NCBI RefSeq assembly: GCF_020509005.1
Contig: NC_063022.1
Coordinates: 1,798,001 to 1,862,000, forward strand
Source of the DNA: Fulvia fulva
Taxonomy: Eukaryota > Ascomycota > Dothideomycetes > Mycosphaerellales > Mycosphaerellaceae
Length of the DNA stretch: 64,000 nt
Direction of reading: 5' to 3'
Below, piece by piece: positions 1 to 11,900 of the stretch; within the stretch, counting starts at the first letter, position 1; each line of letters starts with the position of its first letter. The notes beneath the pieces were generated by a model, which saw only the letters and a program-made list of their open reading frames with translations, was not told the DNA's origin and searched no databases. The position numbers were made by a program, and so were the translations under genes.

Positions 1-2850
1 GAGTTAATCAACCTATATAGTATAGCTTTACTATTTAGCTCGACCTTCTTCGCTACTAAGAACTAAGTATTTGTTTAAGTACCTTGACTATACTTAAGAA
101 TTCTATTCTTAATTCGAGCGCGGATTATCTATTCTATAATCGCTCGTAAGCTTAGGTATAATAGAATGTTCCGCGCCTACTACGGTTTATATATAATCGT
201 TATAATCTTCTAAGGAGGCATCACATTATGTCTAATCTACCGTATATAGCTAAAATCCTACGCTAGGACACCTTCTCGGTTAAATAGCATTTTATTAAAT
301 ATCTGTCTTTCCTTAGCCGAGAGAGCGATACTAACCTTAATACTAGCGAGCCTTTTAGGTATAATCCTCGAGCCGCGCTTGATACTAGAGAACTTTTTAA
401 TAAGATATCTCCTATCGAACGGGCCTTACCCTACTAGTATTAGAGATTCCTAGTAAAGGGCCTTCCGCTTCTAATCTATATTACTATCTACTTTCGACTA
501 AGGCCTCTCGTGAACACTCGCTTTAACAGGTCTTTTCTTGTTAGCTTTTCGCTTATATATAGTAAATATATATAGTATCCTAATACCGGGTCTATATAAC
601 CCTACGTCTCGTTTCTAAGCCTACCTATTAATCTAGCCCTATTTCAGGATCTCTATATACTAGTCGCCCTATACGGAGTATATATTTATAATGACCTACT
701 CTCCTAGAGCGTTAGTAGTCACCTTAGCGCTTAAGTATTAGCGGTTCCCGAGTAGTTCTAGTAATTTCTTTAAATACGGGCTAAGGTCGAGGACATTTTC
801 TCTTTATTATAATACGGGGCCGCGGTAGTTCTTAAAGTAGTCGAAGATAGTCGTGTCTATAGGCTTAGGTTTTAGCTTCTTTATGCCTTCTTATCGATAT
901 CGATGCGCCGTATTATTAGAATACTCCGCCCCTAATATATTTGCTAAGGTCTCCCCGACTAGACGCGAAAAGCGGACATGTTTCAAAACCGGACTTCTAA
1001 TACTTATAGCGGGTTAACTACCGTAAATTAACCCGCGTTCGCATTTTTCGAGGACTATAGAAGTTCTTAAAGAGTTTTGTACTTGTTAGTACCTATAATA
1101 GCCGTAAATATTATACTTTTACCTTTCCTACTAGCGACTATTCCCTCCTATAATCTATCGTCATAGTTATAGCCTATTAGTCATACCTTCCTATACTAAG
1201 GGCGGCTAAGGATTATAGGCGAATCTAGATTAGCGGAGACAAATATGTCGATCTAGTAGTATATACTAAATACCTAAGTATTAAGCTTTGAAATTATACC
1301 CTTAAACTTCGCTCTTCTACCTGCTCCTCGAAAGGACAAGTAGGCGCTAGGTACGATAGGTAAGCCAACCTTGTATACTATCCTCGGGCTAATAATATTG
1401 ACCTCAGATCCCTCGTTAAGTAAGGCTCGAGTCTAACCTTTACTAGTCCTAAGCTCGGTAACTACCTAAGGGCTAGGTACTATTATAAAATCGTCTAGTA
1501 TACTAGAGAGACCGATCTTTTCTATGTTCTCGTATAACTCGGCGGTAGGGACAGTATCCTTACTATATAGTATCATTAAGAACATACCTATAAAGCGAGC
1601 TTAATAATTATCCCGAAAGACTTCTTTATTAGCCTCCTCTTCCTCGTCTTTATAGGTAGCGACATAACTCGTACGGACTTTGGTCCCTTCTTAGCTAGCT
1701 AACTTACGGACGGTAGTAAGCTTAGACTATAGGTTAGGGGTATTTAATACTCTCCTAAATAAGGTAGTCTTAAACTAGCGACTATACCGAAACTAGTCCT
1801 AGGTATTAACGTTTAGAAACGTAGTCTAAAGGATTTGATCAATCTAATAGGTCACTCCCTCCTCCTTAGTAACGGGCCTATCTCTAGTACCGTACTGTCG
1901 GACGTAGTTATTAATCCTTATCGTCTTCGTATTCTATAGCCGCTTACGCTATACGAATAGGGTATTAATAGGCCCTACCGGCTATTCCGAGGGCGTAGGC
2001 CTTAACTTAGCTCGAGGCTTAGGTGACCTTCTTCTAAGAGTCTCCCCTATCGCTACCGTTAACTAGCTTCTACTAGCCCTAGAACCGGCGTCTCTAATTA
2101 TCTCTACCTCCTACTAACCGAGTTCTTCCTACCGGATCTCCTCTTCGAGTTCTTATCGTATAGCTTTAGCGGCCTCGGCTCGTACCCTTAATGCCTATAT
2201 ACTAGACCTAGTTCGAAGATTCGGGTTCTTTATGATTCCTACTAGAGCTTTGCCTCGAGATTTATAACTCTAGATTAGGTAGGCCTTAACCTTAACCTCG
2301 TCGTAGTTTATAATCCTATACCCTTATAGAGCTGGTTCTTCTTCTTCCTTAAACTAGATCTAGTAACTACTAGCGGCCGTCGGTTACTACCTAGATCTAG
2401 TATCCTAAGGGCCGTATTCTATAAGGTGTCGGTTATTAGGTAGAGGTTTAGAGTAGTTAGGAAGCTTTACGCTTAAGATACTAGTATAATCTCGACCTAT
2501 CTATTGTTTCCGAAGCGTAGGGATTTTCAGGTCCTTATTAAATAGAATCGGGCTATAGTATTCCTTAAGCTACGGAAGTATATAAAGGAGCTTAGGTTTA
2601 CTATAGTCCTGTCGGAAGTTGAACTTAGGGGGATTTAGATCGGTCTTCTTTCCTAGGTACTACTAGTTATTCGTCGCTAAAAAGACATACCCTTATAAGA
2701 TAAGGAATAGTATCGCGGGGCACCCACTAGCCTAATGTTCCGTACTACTATAGTTATAATAGTACCTATTAAGCGCTTAAGACTACTCGCGGTTCTATAA
2801 CTACGGGCGCTATATTAAGTAAACCTATAGTTTAGGCACTCGATCGGGGT
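1..2850 (-). mobile_element. RIP-degraded gag-protease retroelement, 3' portion
   Basis: No open frame survives, but the minus strand read through RIP stops shows a retropepsin-like stretch at about 1440-1200: ALLNEGSEVNIIS, then a hydrophobic flap region, then PIILSRPxYRKV, which resembles the retropepsin D(S/T)G and ILGRPW motifs. Upstream on that strand (about 2250-2050) is a charged stretch (RAEAAKAIRxELEEEIR) typical of gag-side coiled coils. I recognise no reverse transcriptase before the window edge. The gag N-terminal part is probably at 15.6-17.4 kb, separated by a LINE insertion. CA and TG dinucleotides are nearly absent, as in RIP. The family name is inferred from the protease only. 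Confidence 0.55.
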
Positions 2851-4930
2851 TCTCTAGTTATATAGATAGATAGATATTTTATTAAGCTATTGTAGTGCCC
2901 TTTGGCCTATATAGCTATACTATCTTGTTTTTGTATATATAGAGGGGAAACTATATTAGTAAGAAACCCTCCTCCTTCCCGCCTGTCTTTTCCTCCTAGT
3001 TGTCGTCTTAAATTTCCCTTATTAGGGGTACGCTAGTGTTATAGGCCTGCCCTAATAACTACTCTATCTATAACCCCCCTAGCTTCCGCCTCTTATCTAT
3101 CTACTCCTCCGTCTCGCTAGCGAGGCTAAACTACTAGAGGTATCCCTACTATAGTATCTACCGAAAGATTCGGCGAATGTTGCCTTTATCCCTAATGATT
3201 AACTTGTAGTCTCTCCTTCCCGCTTAGTACCTCTAATTTCCCCTACCTCTCGCCTACTACGGGCATCGTAGTAGTATATATTCTAGGTTTTACGATAGGT
3301 AGCTATACTAGTAGGCTAGGCTATAGATGTCTAGTACGCGTCTCCTAAATAGGTAGGCCCTTAATCTAATATATTCGGACCTGATTTAGATTGCTATGCT
3401 TGCTTCGGCCCTTATTAGGTCCCTATATAGCTAGTAATTATGTCTCTAGAAGGCTAGGAGCGCTATCGGGCCTATTATCTTAGGGGGCTTCCTTTTCTAG
3501 TCCTACTCCTATAGGTAGCTCGCTATCTATTCCGCTAGGCTTTAGGTCTTAGCCTTGCTCCCGCCGGCCTAGCGAGTCCTACGGTCCTCCTCTTTTCGTG
3601 CTAGCTATTTAGTACTTATCTATAAGGCCGGAAAGGTAGTAAGGTTATCCTCTTTTTAGCTTATCCTATATCCGGCCCTTCTCCGGTAGCGGCTTTCTAT
3701 CTTATTCTTTACCTCCTAGATCGTAGTTTATACTAGGTAATCTGTCGTCTTTATGGCGTATTAAATTCTTATTCCCCGGATATATTAGCCGATTAGTAGT
3801 ATTCCCGTCTCTATTTCTACCGTACTTATTAATATTGTCTTATATACCCCTAGTATTCTTTATAGGTTACCTACCTATATCCTATTTAGGGGTTACTCTA
3901 TCCGTTTCGGGATCGGCTTACCTACGCCTCCTATACCCTAAATCTATGCCCCGTATAATATAGCTAGTCTAACGATCGCCTTATACATTACTCTTACCTT
4001 ATCGAATATTGCTCCCTATATAGATACCGTAAGCCTCTTTATCGAGGCTTCGTTAACTTGCGCTCGACTCTAGGCTTTCTTAATCTATACATTCTAGCTT
4101 AGCTTCGGGTCGAGCTAGATCCCTAGTACTTATAGCTCCGCTAATAGCTTAGTCTCGTAGCCTTAGATTCTTACCGCCGCCTTTATATTATAGTATATTC
4201 TCGCTTTACTAAAGTGTATAAGTTAGTACTTCTTAGGGGCGAACCGGGTACTATACTTCTTTACCTACTCCTCGTATTTCTTATGCCTATCTTTAAGGAG
4301 GCGACAGTTCTCTTCTATCGAGTCTAACTAGGCTAGAATGTTTATATCGTCTACGAACCCTAATACTAAGGTTTACGGAGAGGTAAGTAGGGGGATTAGA
4401 TCAGACATAAATATTAGAAATAGGATAGGGGAGAGAGTAGATCCCTAAGATATTCTAGCCTCTACCTTTACCGGGTCGGACGTATACCTTCCTAGGACTA
4501 GGTATGTTGTCCGTTCCTAGAGAAAGGAGTAGACGAACGTCGTTACCTACTAGGGGATGCCTTTCTGCTATAGGATATGTATTAGCCTTTAGTATAAGAC
4601 GTTATCGAAGGCTCCTACGATGTTAAGGGATAGTAAGGACGCCGCTCGGTTCCTACCGTAGTACTAGAGGGTCTAAATTTGCTCTATAATTAGCTCTATT
4701 ACTGTTAGTATCGATCGCTAGCTTCTTCCCCCTATCTATATTACTAGGAGTACGTAGTTATCTTCGGCTAGCTACGTAAGTCTCTAGGCTACTATCTTTT
4801 CTAGGACCTTCCCTATTGTATTTAGAAGTACGATTAGTCTATACGACTTAGGCTAAGTATAGTCCTCCTTCTATAGCTTACGTAGTACTACTATTATAAA
4901 CTCTCTATACGGCTTTGGGTAATACCCTAG

Positions 4931-5285
4931 TGTTACGGATCGGTTTGGGGAAGCTCTAGCCAACCAATCGATGCCTAGACACTAGTGGGAGAATCCGAAA
5001 CTGATCAGCTCAGAGACCTTGGCAACTGAGCGCTCAGTCTGATCAGTATGACTCAGTGATCAGTCTGATCAGTATGCTCAGTGATCAGTCTGATCAGTTT
5101 GATCAGTTACGCCAAGACACGGCACTATATAGACGACGCTCTTTTGCAAGTAGATAGGAGCCTCGTGCTCAACTCATTTCAAGTATACACCATATACTGT
5201 TTGGGACCACTACCTTCTCAACGAGTCAGAGACATCATTGCAAAGATCCAAGCCCGGTTGGGATAACGTACAGCGGTTCCTAACA
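4931..5285 (+). repeat. 5' LTR of the young non-autonomous element
   Basis: This 355-bp LTR starts TGTTACGG and ends CCTAACA, giving the usual TG...CA ends. It is a direct copy of 7092-7446 with one mismatch (position 27 of the LTR). Near its middle are three imperfect copies of a 25-26-bp TGATCAG-rich unit. A TATA-like stretch (CACTATATAG) follows at about 5122-5132 and could be the promoter, placing that unit in U3; this is inference. Confidence 0.95.
5035..5108 (+). repeat. Three tandem TGATCAG-rich units in U3 of the LTR
   Basis: Units lie at 5035-5060 (26 bp), 5061-5085 (25 bp) and 5086-5108 (partial). Each starts CAGTCTGATCAGT and contains the palindrome TGATCA; CTCAGTGAT separates them. 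The same array is in the 3' LTR (about 7196-7269). A position just upstream of the TATA-like site suggests a cis-regulatory array, but that role is inferred. Confidence 0.75.
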
Positions 5286-5317
5286 ACTTTGAGCACCACC
5301 ACCAGGGCCCTTTGTAT

Positions 5318-6313
5318 ATGTCTGGGAGAGACGCTACCCGGAGTCCGTCACGACAACAGCCACAGTCAACTGGCATCACGGAACGAATGAGCGAAATGTC
5401 GATTACTGGAAGCGGAAAACGATCAACACCCTCTGCAAGCTCGAACAGCATGCACGAGTTCACCAAGGCACCTAAGGTGTCACCACCGGAGACGTTCGAT
5501 GGGACACAAGGGAAGCTGGAGGCTTTTCAGCTGCAGGTTCAGCTGTACCTCTACTTCAACGCCCAACAGTTTAATGGCGAGGCCTCTAAGGTCTTGTACG
5601 CCGCATCCTTCCTAAGGGGCAGGGCAGCCCGGGGATTCAGACCATACCTCAAAGACTGGCTCAACAACCAGGACGAAGGAGACAACCCGAAGACAGAAAC
5701 CCGGAAGATATTTGCCGACTACGATGAGTTCGAGATCAAACTGAATGATCTCTACGGGATACCTAACGAGGAGGTTCATGCCGACCGACATATCCGACAA
5801 CTCCGACAAAACACCTCAGTCGCCGTATACGCCTCTGAGTTCCAAGGATATGCCGCCGACCTCGAGTGGAACGACGCAGCGTTTCGTTCCCAGTTCTACC
5901 TAGGCTTGAAGGACAACGTCAAAGCCGAATTATCTCGAAACTCCAGTCTCACCAGCTTGGCCGCGATGGTCAAGGCTGCAAAGGAAATCGACGAGAGACT
6001 CCAGGAATTGAAGTACGACCGATTCGTACAGCCTGGATTCCAGAGACCCGCGAGAGGCGGAAGAGGGGGCTTCAAGGCCAGAAGTCACGACCCTGATTAT
6101 GGAGATCCAATGGAACTCGACGCCACGGAAAGGCGCGGACGAAGCAAGCAGTTAACAAGAGATCTAACTTGCTATGCATGTGGAAAGAAAGGCCACTATG
6201 CTAGAGACTGTCCAAAGAAGAATGTTGTCAGCCGCGAGTTCAATGCGATGGATCGGGCGACAGCGACAAAGACGTACCAGGAATGCGAGGATTTCTTCTC
6301 GAAATCTGCCTAG
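5318..6313 (+). CDS. gag: Gag-like protein of LTR retrotransposon with CCHC zinc knuckle
   Basis: This is a 331-aa open frame starting at the first ATG (5318); an in-frame TTG six bases upstream is not a likely start. The N-terminal ~50 residues are Ser/Pro rich. The middle (about residues 55-210) matches the retrotransposon Gag layout: PETFDGTQGKLEAFQ opening, then VYASEFQGYAADLEW and FYLGLKDNVKAEL, as in Ty3/gypsy Gag. A basic RGG-type stretch (RPARGGRGGF) precedes a knuckle, CYACGKKGHYARDC (C-x2-C-x4-H-x4-C), that would bind RNA in particles. No frameshift or readthrough into pol is possible because no pol exists downstream. The ORF is free of RIP stops, unlike every other TE gene in the left half. 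Confidence 0.9.
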   Translation: MSGRDATRSPSRQQPQSTGITERMSEMSITGSGKRSTPSASSNSMHEFTKAPKVSPPETFDGTQGKLEAFQLQVQLYLYFNAQQFNGEASKVLYAASFLRGRAARGFRPYLKDWLNNQDEGDNPKTETRKIFADYDEFEIKLNDLYGIPNEEVHADRHIRQLRQNTSVAVYASEFQGYAADLEWNDAAFRSQFYLGLKDNVKAELSRNSSLTSLAAMVKAAKEIDERLQELKYDRFVQPGFQRPARGGRGGFKARSHDPDYGDPMELDATERRGRSKQLTRDLTCYACGKKGHYARDCPKKNVVSREFNAMDRATATKTYQECEDFFSKSA

Positions 6314-6420
6314 CAGAAACGACCTGACGACAAAGGCATCAAACAGCGGCTTCTTGATTTGATGACCTAGGACACAGAAGTCAACAACAGCAACGGATAA
6401 AAGACTACTGGAACAATAAC

Positions 6421-7011
6421 TTACGACGATGAGGCCAGAGGAGGCACGACCCAAGGAAAAGAAGGATCGCACAGCTGGTTCCAATCCTGGACCGACATCT
6501 GCCAAGGATCGAATTCCTTGTACGACGACGCGGTCTCCACCCCAGCAGACTCCTCCACTTCTTCCTCCTCCGCCGCCTCGAGATCTTCGAGCTCCTTCGC
6601 TACGGCGTCGTCGGCCTTGCCGGACGCGAGGCGAAGCTGTTTGCGAAGACGGATCTTCTTCGCCTTTTGGCGAATAATGCGCTGAGCGAGCTCGGCCTGC
6701 TGATGGAGAAGCTCCACCTCCTTCTCCTCCGCACGCTCGAGGTCTCGCTGGAGGCCATCACGAACGTCGCGAAACTTCGTCCACTCGGGTGCGGATAAGG
6801 TCACGTCGCAATCAGAGTAACCCTTCCTCACACACTCCGAGCATTTTCCCGACCGGGGCGAAACGACACATTTTGGGCGCTGCTCGGTGGCAGCGACTCG
6901 AGCGGACCGACAGTGATGGCAGGGGGCCATCTCGATACCGGATCGTTGTATGTCGACAGCAAGGGCTTGTCGACGGAGGGAACTTTTGGAAGAAATGGAA
7001 GGAGGAGACAT
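6421..7011 (-). CDS. Antisense ORF in the LTR element: Cys-rich coiled-coil protein
   Basis: This 196-aa frame, convergent with gag and fully inside the element, ends 107 bp from the gag stop. Six cysteines lie in a row: C31, C34, C48, C57, C60 and C68 (CHHC ... KC ... KCSEC ... CD), suggesting a small zinc-binding module related in spacing to fungal Cys clusters. Residues about 78-130 are charged and heptad-like (RDLERAEEKEVELLHQQAEL), then a basic KKIRLRKQLR and an acidic AAEEEEVEES tract, ending Trp/Pro rich. Met28 is a second possible start just before the Cys block. I do not recognise the protein or its function. Lack of stops in an otherwise non-coding strand of a 2.5-kb element argues for maintenance. 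Confidence 0.7.
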   Translation of the reverse strand: MSPPSISSKSSLRRQALAVDIQRSGIEMAPCHHCRSARVAATEQRPKCVVSPRSGKCSECVRKGYSDCDVTLSAPEWTKFRDVRDGLQRDLERAEEKEVELLHQQAELAQRIIRQKAKKIRLRKQLRLASGKADDAVAKELEDLEAAEEEEVEESAGVETASSYKEFDPWQMSVQDWNQLCDPSFPWVVPPLASSS

Positions 7012-7080
7012 TGCGATGCCCAGGCAAACGATGAAGAACAGCGGGCTTATGTGAGAAGTTCCGGGACGGAACTAAGCTAG

Positions 7081-7091
7081 AAGGGGGATGG
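7081..7091 (+). other. Polypurine tract before the 3' LTR
   Basis: AAGGGGGATGG directly abuts the TGTT start of the 3' LTR, the expected site for plus-strand DNA priming in reverse transcription. Confidence 0.75.
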
Positions 7092-7446
7092 TGTTACGGA
7101 TCGGTTTGGGGAAGCTCCAGCCAACCAATCGATGCCTAGACACTAGTGGGAGAATCCGAAACTGATCAGCTCAGAGACCTTGGCAACTGAGCGCTCAGTC
7201 TGATCAGTATGACTCAGTGATCAGTCTGATCAGTATGCTCAGTGATCAGTCTGATCAGTTTGATCAGTTACGCCAAGACACGGCACTATATAGACGACGC
7301 TCTTTTGCAAGTAGATAGGAGCCTCGTGCTCAACTCATTTCAAGTATACACCATATACTGTTTGGGACCACTACCTTCTCAACGAGTCAGAGACATCATT
7401 GCAAAGATCCAAGCCCGGTTGGGATAACGTACAGCGGTTCCTAACA
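7092..7446 (+). repeat. 3' LTR of the young non-autonomous element
   Basis: This 355-bp LTR matches 4931-5285 with one C/T difference and is followed directly by target duplication CCTAG. The difference is C here and T in the 5' LTR, in a CCAG/CTAG context: a C-to-T change at CpA, so it could be a single RIP-type event or an ordinary transition. Confidence 0.95.
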
Positions 7447-8959
7447 CCTAGCCGTAGGTACGCGGTAAATAGGTTTATAAGGCTCGGCGCGATCTCTTCT
7501 CTATACTCTTTTAGTAGTATATTTAGTATCCTATCTAGGCCTAGGGCTTTTCGTCCTTTTAGCTTACTTATAACTCCTATTACTATATTAGAGCTAACCG
7601 CCTAATCTATATCTAGGGGTTCCGGGTATATACTCGGGTCGATGTCCGTAAGGTCTACCTCTACTTACGTTAAAAAGAAATAGTCGGCTAATACTTTTGC
7701 CTTGCCCCCGGGCGTAGCCTAGGTAATCCCTTCGCGGTCTACGATTAGGGCGAAGTAAGGGATTTGTTACTCTTTAGGTAGTCGTGCCTATTTAGTAAGT
7801 CTCTATATCTATTCTAGGTTTTCTATAACGAGCCTAATTGTCGCTCTCTAGTCCTATAGCTTATCGCGTCTTATCTATGCCTTCTTCTCTTATGTCGCGC
7901 GACAGTATTGCTCCTACGTCTCTTAGGTATACTCCTTCGTCTACTGTCGCCTTGCCCTTCTAGCCTCCCTTACCTTTATAGAGCATTTAGGGGTCTAGAA
8001 GGCCTTCTACTACGTTAAGGACCGGAGTAACGGCGTACATTATTCCGCTACTTACTATATAACCGAGGTAATCTGTTCCGCTACTTAATCTAGCTAAGCT
8101 ATCGTCTCGAGTTCTCTATACTATAGTAGGTTTGCTATTAGGAAGCCTCTTATATCGTCCTAGCGTAACTTCTTCTAGTTACGGCGTAGTTCGCTTACTA
8201 GCTCCTCTATCGCCTTTACCCCTAGCGTTGTTTAGATAGGGATATAGTCTAAGGAGGCTTCTAGCGCGTAGTTCGGTCGGCATTAGACTAGTCTCTCTTT
8301 AAGTTCTCGTAATAGAAAGTATAGGTCGATCGTACTTATACTTATAAGGGCCTTCTACGTCTCTATTCTCTTTAGTATAACTAAGGCTATTCCGTAGCGT
8401 ACGGTTATATCTAGTAGCTTTCCCCCTAGAAACGCGTACGGGGGAGTGAATTCGAGTCCCTACTATAGGTAGTAGAGGTTAAAGTCGCCGAGGATTACTT
8501 ACTTTATATCTAAGCTTAGGGTCCGCTCTAGGTAGGCGAGGGTTCCTAGTTCCCTACTCGTCCGACCCCGCGGTAGCGGGTAATAAACGTTATAGATCTA
8601 GATAGGGCCTTGTGTCGTATCGATCTAGATTAATATTATATCTCCTAGGTTACCCTACTACGGTAGTATAACCTTCTACGACTCAAGGTCTATAGTCTTG
8701 CTTACGTATATATATATCCTCGGGATGACGCCTCGTTAGCCCGCGATTACGGTATAGTATCTCCGGTTATTATAAGTAGCTAGGAGTCTTACGTAGGGGT
8801 TGATCTATAGTTCCTATACCGTAATAACGTAGTGCCGTAGCGGGTCTAGCTCTTATAGAAAGTGGCGCTAGACCTTGTCCCTACTTTTGTTTACGTTATA
8901 CTATACGATAGTAATGTCGTCGTATAGTATTATTTGTTATTAGAAGGACCGGCCTAAGC

Positions 8960-11900
8960 AATATAAGAACCTCGTACTACTTACCTAAGATTAGCGTACC
9001 TAGATTATTATAAGCGGTAACATTCGAAAGCTCTTATCAAGGCCATTCTAACGATATATAAAGTAGGCCACTGCCCCTAGGACTAAGGGAGTTCTACCTT
9101 ATTCAATCTAGATAGCTTGAAGCTCTCCTCACCCTATTTCTTTAGCTCTAAACGCCGCGGAGGTGCCTAGCTACATTAGGTAACTCCTAGGCAATAGTAG
9201 CCTAGGCTACGGTACTAACGGCGCCTACGGCCCTATAGGCGAAGCCCCCCTAAGACAACTAGTAGTAACTTATAGAGGACGCAAAAAGTATAGAAACTAA
9301 CAATTAGCTCCCTTACCGGTCTCTATAGGTAATGATCACTTAGCTACGTACGGCGCTTGTACTGTCGTATTACCGAGGGTAATAAGAAATAAGGACGACG
9401 TCCTAGGCGATTAGTAAGGCCACCCGGAATCAACACCCCTATAGCTAGGCATCGGTCGCGGCATCGATACTAGGCCCCCGCCTAACGTACGATATAGTTA
9501 CGATCCGCATTATAGTAAAGGAAGACTAGGCCGAAGTTACGAAGCTATCGAATAAAGAGCTCGCCTAACGAATTAACTAACTAGGGGTGGTCGTAGTGAA
9601 CTAATAGTCTAACGGCACTCTATAGATCTATACTAGCTCTACTACTACTAGGAGGCACCTAGAGGTATAGCTATAGTAGGCATCTAAGGTTACGGTATTA
9701 GCGAAGGTCTTAACGAAACAATTTACGATCCTAGTCTAGGATATACCTAAGGAGTTTGACCTAACTAACTAGGGTCACCTACGCGCTCTCTAAGAGGACA
9801 ACCCGGTCACTCTTAACTCTCTAATCTAGAAGGCGACTTGGCTCTATAGGAAATGGCCAGAAGGCAAGAAGGCCTCGGCGCTAATAGTATAGCTATAAGA
9901 CGCGAAAGCGGCGGATCTGGCGATAGAACAAGGCCTAGTCTAGCAATATAGCCTTAAGATAGTAGAAAAGCACTCCTTATCCTTTCGTGTCCTCCAATGC
10001 TTCAAATGCTAATAGTATAGACACTAAACCTACACGTATATAAACAAGTAGGCCTGCTCGAACTGTATAGGAGACTATATATCTAGGGACTATATATCGA
10101 CTACGAGACGGTACGCGAACTGTCCGGGGCACTACCTATCGTATAGTACGGAATGCCTATAGCGGAAACTAGCGAAAAACAAGGCAATCACAAACAGAAC
10201 CGTCGCCCTAAGATTCTACGGCGACCGTGAGGCTAGCCTATACCGGAACTAACTAGCGGCGGTCGGGTATAAGCGCCCTAGGGCCGAGAACGATATAAAG
10301 GATGCGTAACCTAGGGCGTACGGGAGGCTACGTGCTCTGCTAGCTACGGCGAGGGAATCTAACTAGGCCCGGCTCCCCTTTAGTACATAGCCGATAGGCG
10401 TAGACTAGGACGTATAGGGTAGTAGGACACAGGACGATATAGAGGAAATGATTGTCGATGCCGATAACTAGCCTCGACACGCTTAGCATCATCTAGTATA
10501 ACGTTAACTATAGCAAGGATATAGTCTAGAACCATTTCCTATACGAGGCGGACCCGCGCGTCTACTACGTCCTTATAATCTAGGAGCTATAGATTAACCC
10601 GTACTATAAGAGACTAACGACCTATTAGTTACTAGGCTATACGACATGCCTACGAGGCGACGGCAGACCCCGTACGTACTTCTATGTTAGCAAGGACATA
10701 CTAGAATCCGACTAGGAGGTAGTGTACTACGTAGACGAAGAAGGCGGGGGCGATATTACCTCCCTCTACGTAGGTAGCACCTAGATATACAACCTATATA
10801 TACAACCGCTAGCCTCGAGGTCTAGCCGCGACCTAGGGGTCTATAGACACCTAGACAGTGCGCTTAAGAGACAAGGGTACCACATCGTAGTAGGAGACTT
10901 TAATATACACTACCCTTCCTAGGAAAGCCTTATATAGCCGCACCCTATAGCCGACGAAGTACTCGACTTGATAGCGAGCAACGTAATTGCCCTTAATACC
11001 CCGAAGGACCTAGGCACCTAGAAGAGAGGGGGACTCTAAGGCACGATCGACCTCTCCTAGATCTTAGATAGCTACTACTACACGGTAACCTACTATAGGA
11101 TCGAACATAAACTCGAGGCGTCGTTAGACTATATGCCAGTCAGGACCTCTATTACGACACAGATATAACGTATACTAGCGAGAACCCCTAAGCCAAACTA
11201 GGGAAAGGCCCACTAGGTCAACATCTAGGCGTACCTCGATAACTCTAAGAGGCTAGTCCAGATCGCGTAGTAGCAATATAACAGTAAAGACGAGATAGAC
11301 GAAGCAGTCTAGGGGTTGATAGACGAAATAAGAAAAGCGACCTCACTTCACGTTCCGCTTGCCTAACTAACGATATAGTCTAAACTATACTAGACGCCGG
11401 AGTGCACTACGGTAGTAAGAGAAGTAAGGAGAGCCCGCCGGGTATAGACGAGCAGCTATAGCGAGGAGGCCTAGAACGTATATAGGGAGGTATACTAACA
11501 GAAGAAAGCTATAATACGAAGGGAGAAAGTAGTCGGCTAGAGGGCTAGAGTAGAAGAAATCGCCGGCAAGCTAGAGAGGATGTAGAAGCTAGCGAAATGG
11601 GCCCGACAGGACCCTACACAGGGCCCCTCCTTCTCTATCCTAGCGCTACAATCGCCTAGTGGCCCGGTTAGCGACCCCGAGGCCAAGGCGCGTCTACTGG
11701 CTAGCAAGTTCTTCCCGCCCCTAGTCGAGGCTGATCTAAGCGACATAAACAGCTCTACTCCCCTAGCCCCTAGCATCGCGGTCTAATAGGAGGTGTCCGA
11801 GGGAGAAGTTGCCGCTATACTAAGGAAGTTGCCGGCGAAGAAAGCCCCGGGGCCGGATAGGATCCCAAACGAGCTACTAAAGAAGTGTAGAGATCAACTA

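Larger units (their letters stand above)
4931..7446 (+). mobile_element. Non-autonomous LTR retrotransposon with gag and an antisense ORF, not RIP-mutated
   Basis: This 2,516-bp element has 355-bp direct LTRs (TGTTACGG...CCTAACA) that I find identical except for one base (T at 4957, C at 7118). It is flanked by a perfect 5-bp target duplication CCTAG (4926-4930 and 7447-7451). Inside are a plus-strand gag (5318-6313), an antisense ORF (6421-7011) and a purine tract before the 3' LTR. There is no protease, RT, RNase H or integrase, so mobility would need proteins supplied by another element. The sequence just after the 5' LTR does not start with TGG, so I see no standard tRNA primer site. Near-identical LTRs and normal CA/TG content inside an RIP-saturated host show insertion after RIP of the flanks. 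Confidence 0.93.

Noticed and set aside
1..2850. Crypton/DUF3435 (Starship captain) tyrosine recombinase
   Set aside because: Considered because of the position at a repeat block, but the minus strand shows a retropepsin-like motif, and I saw no recombinase signature.
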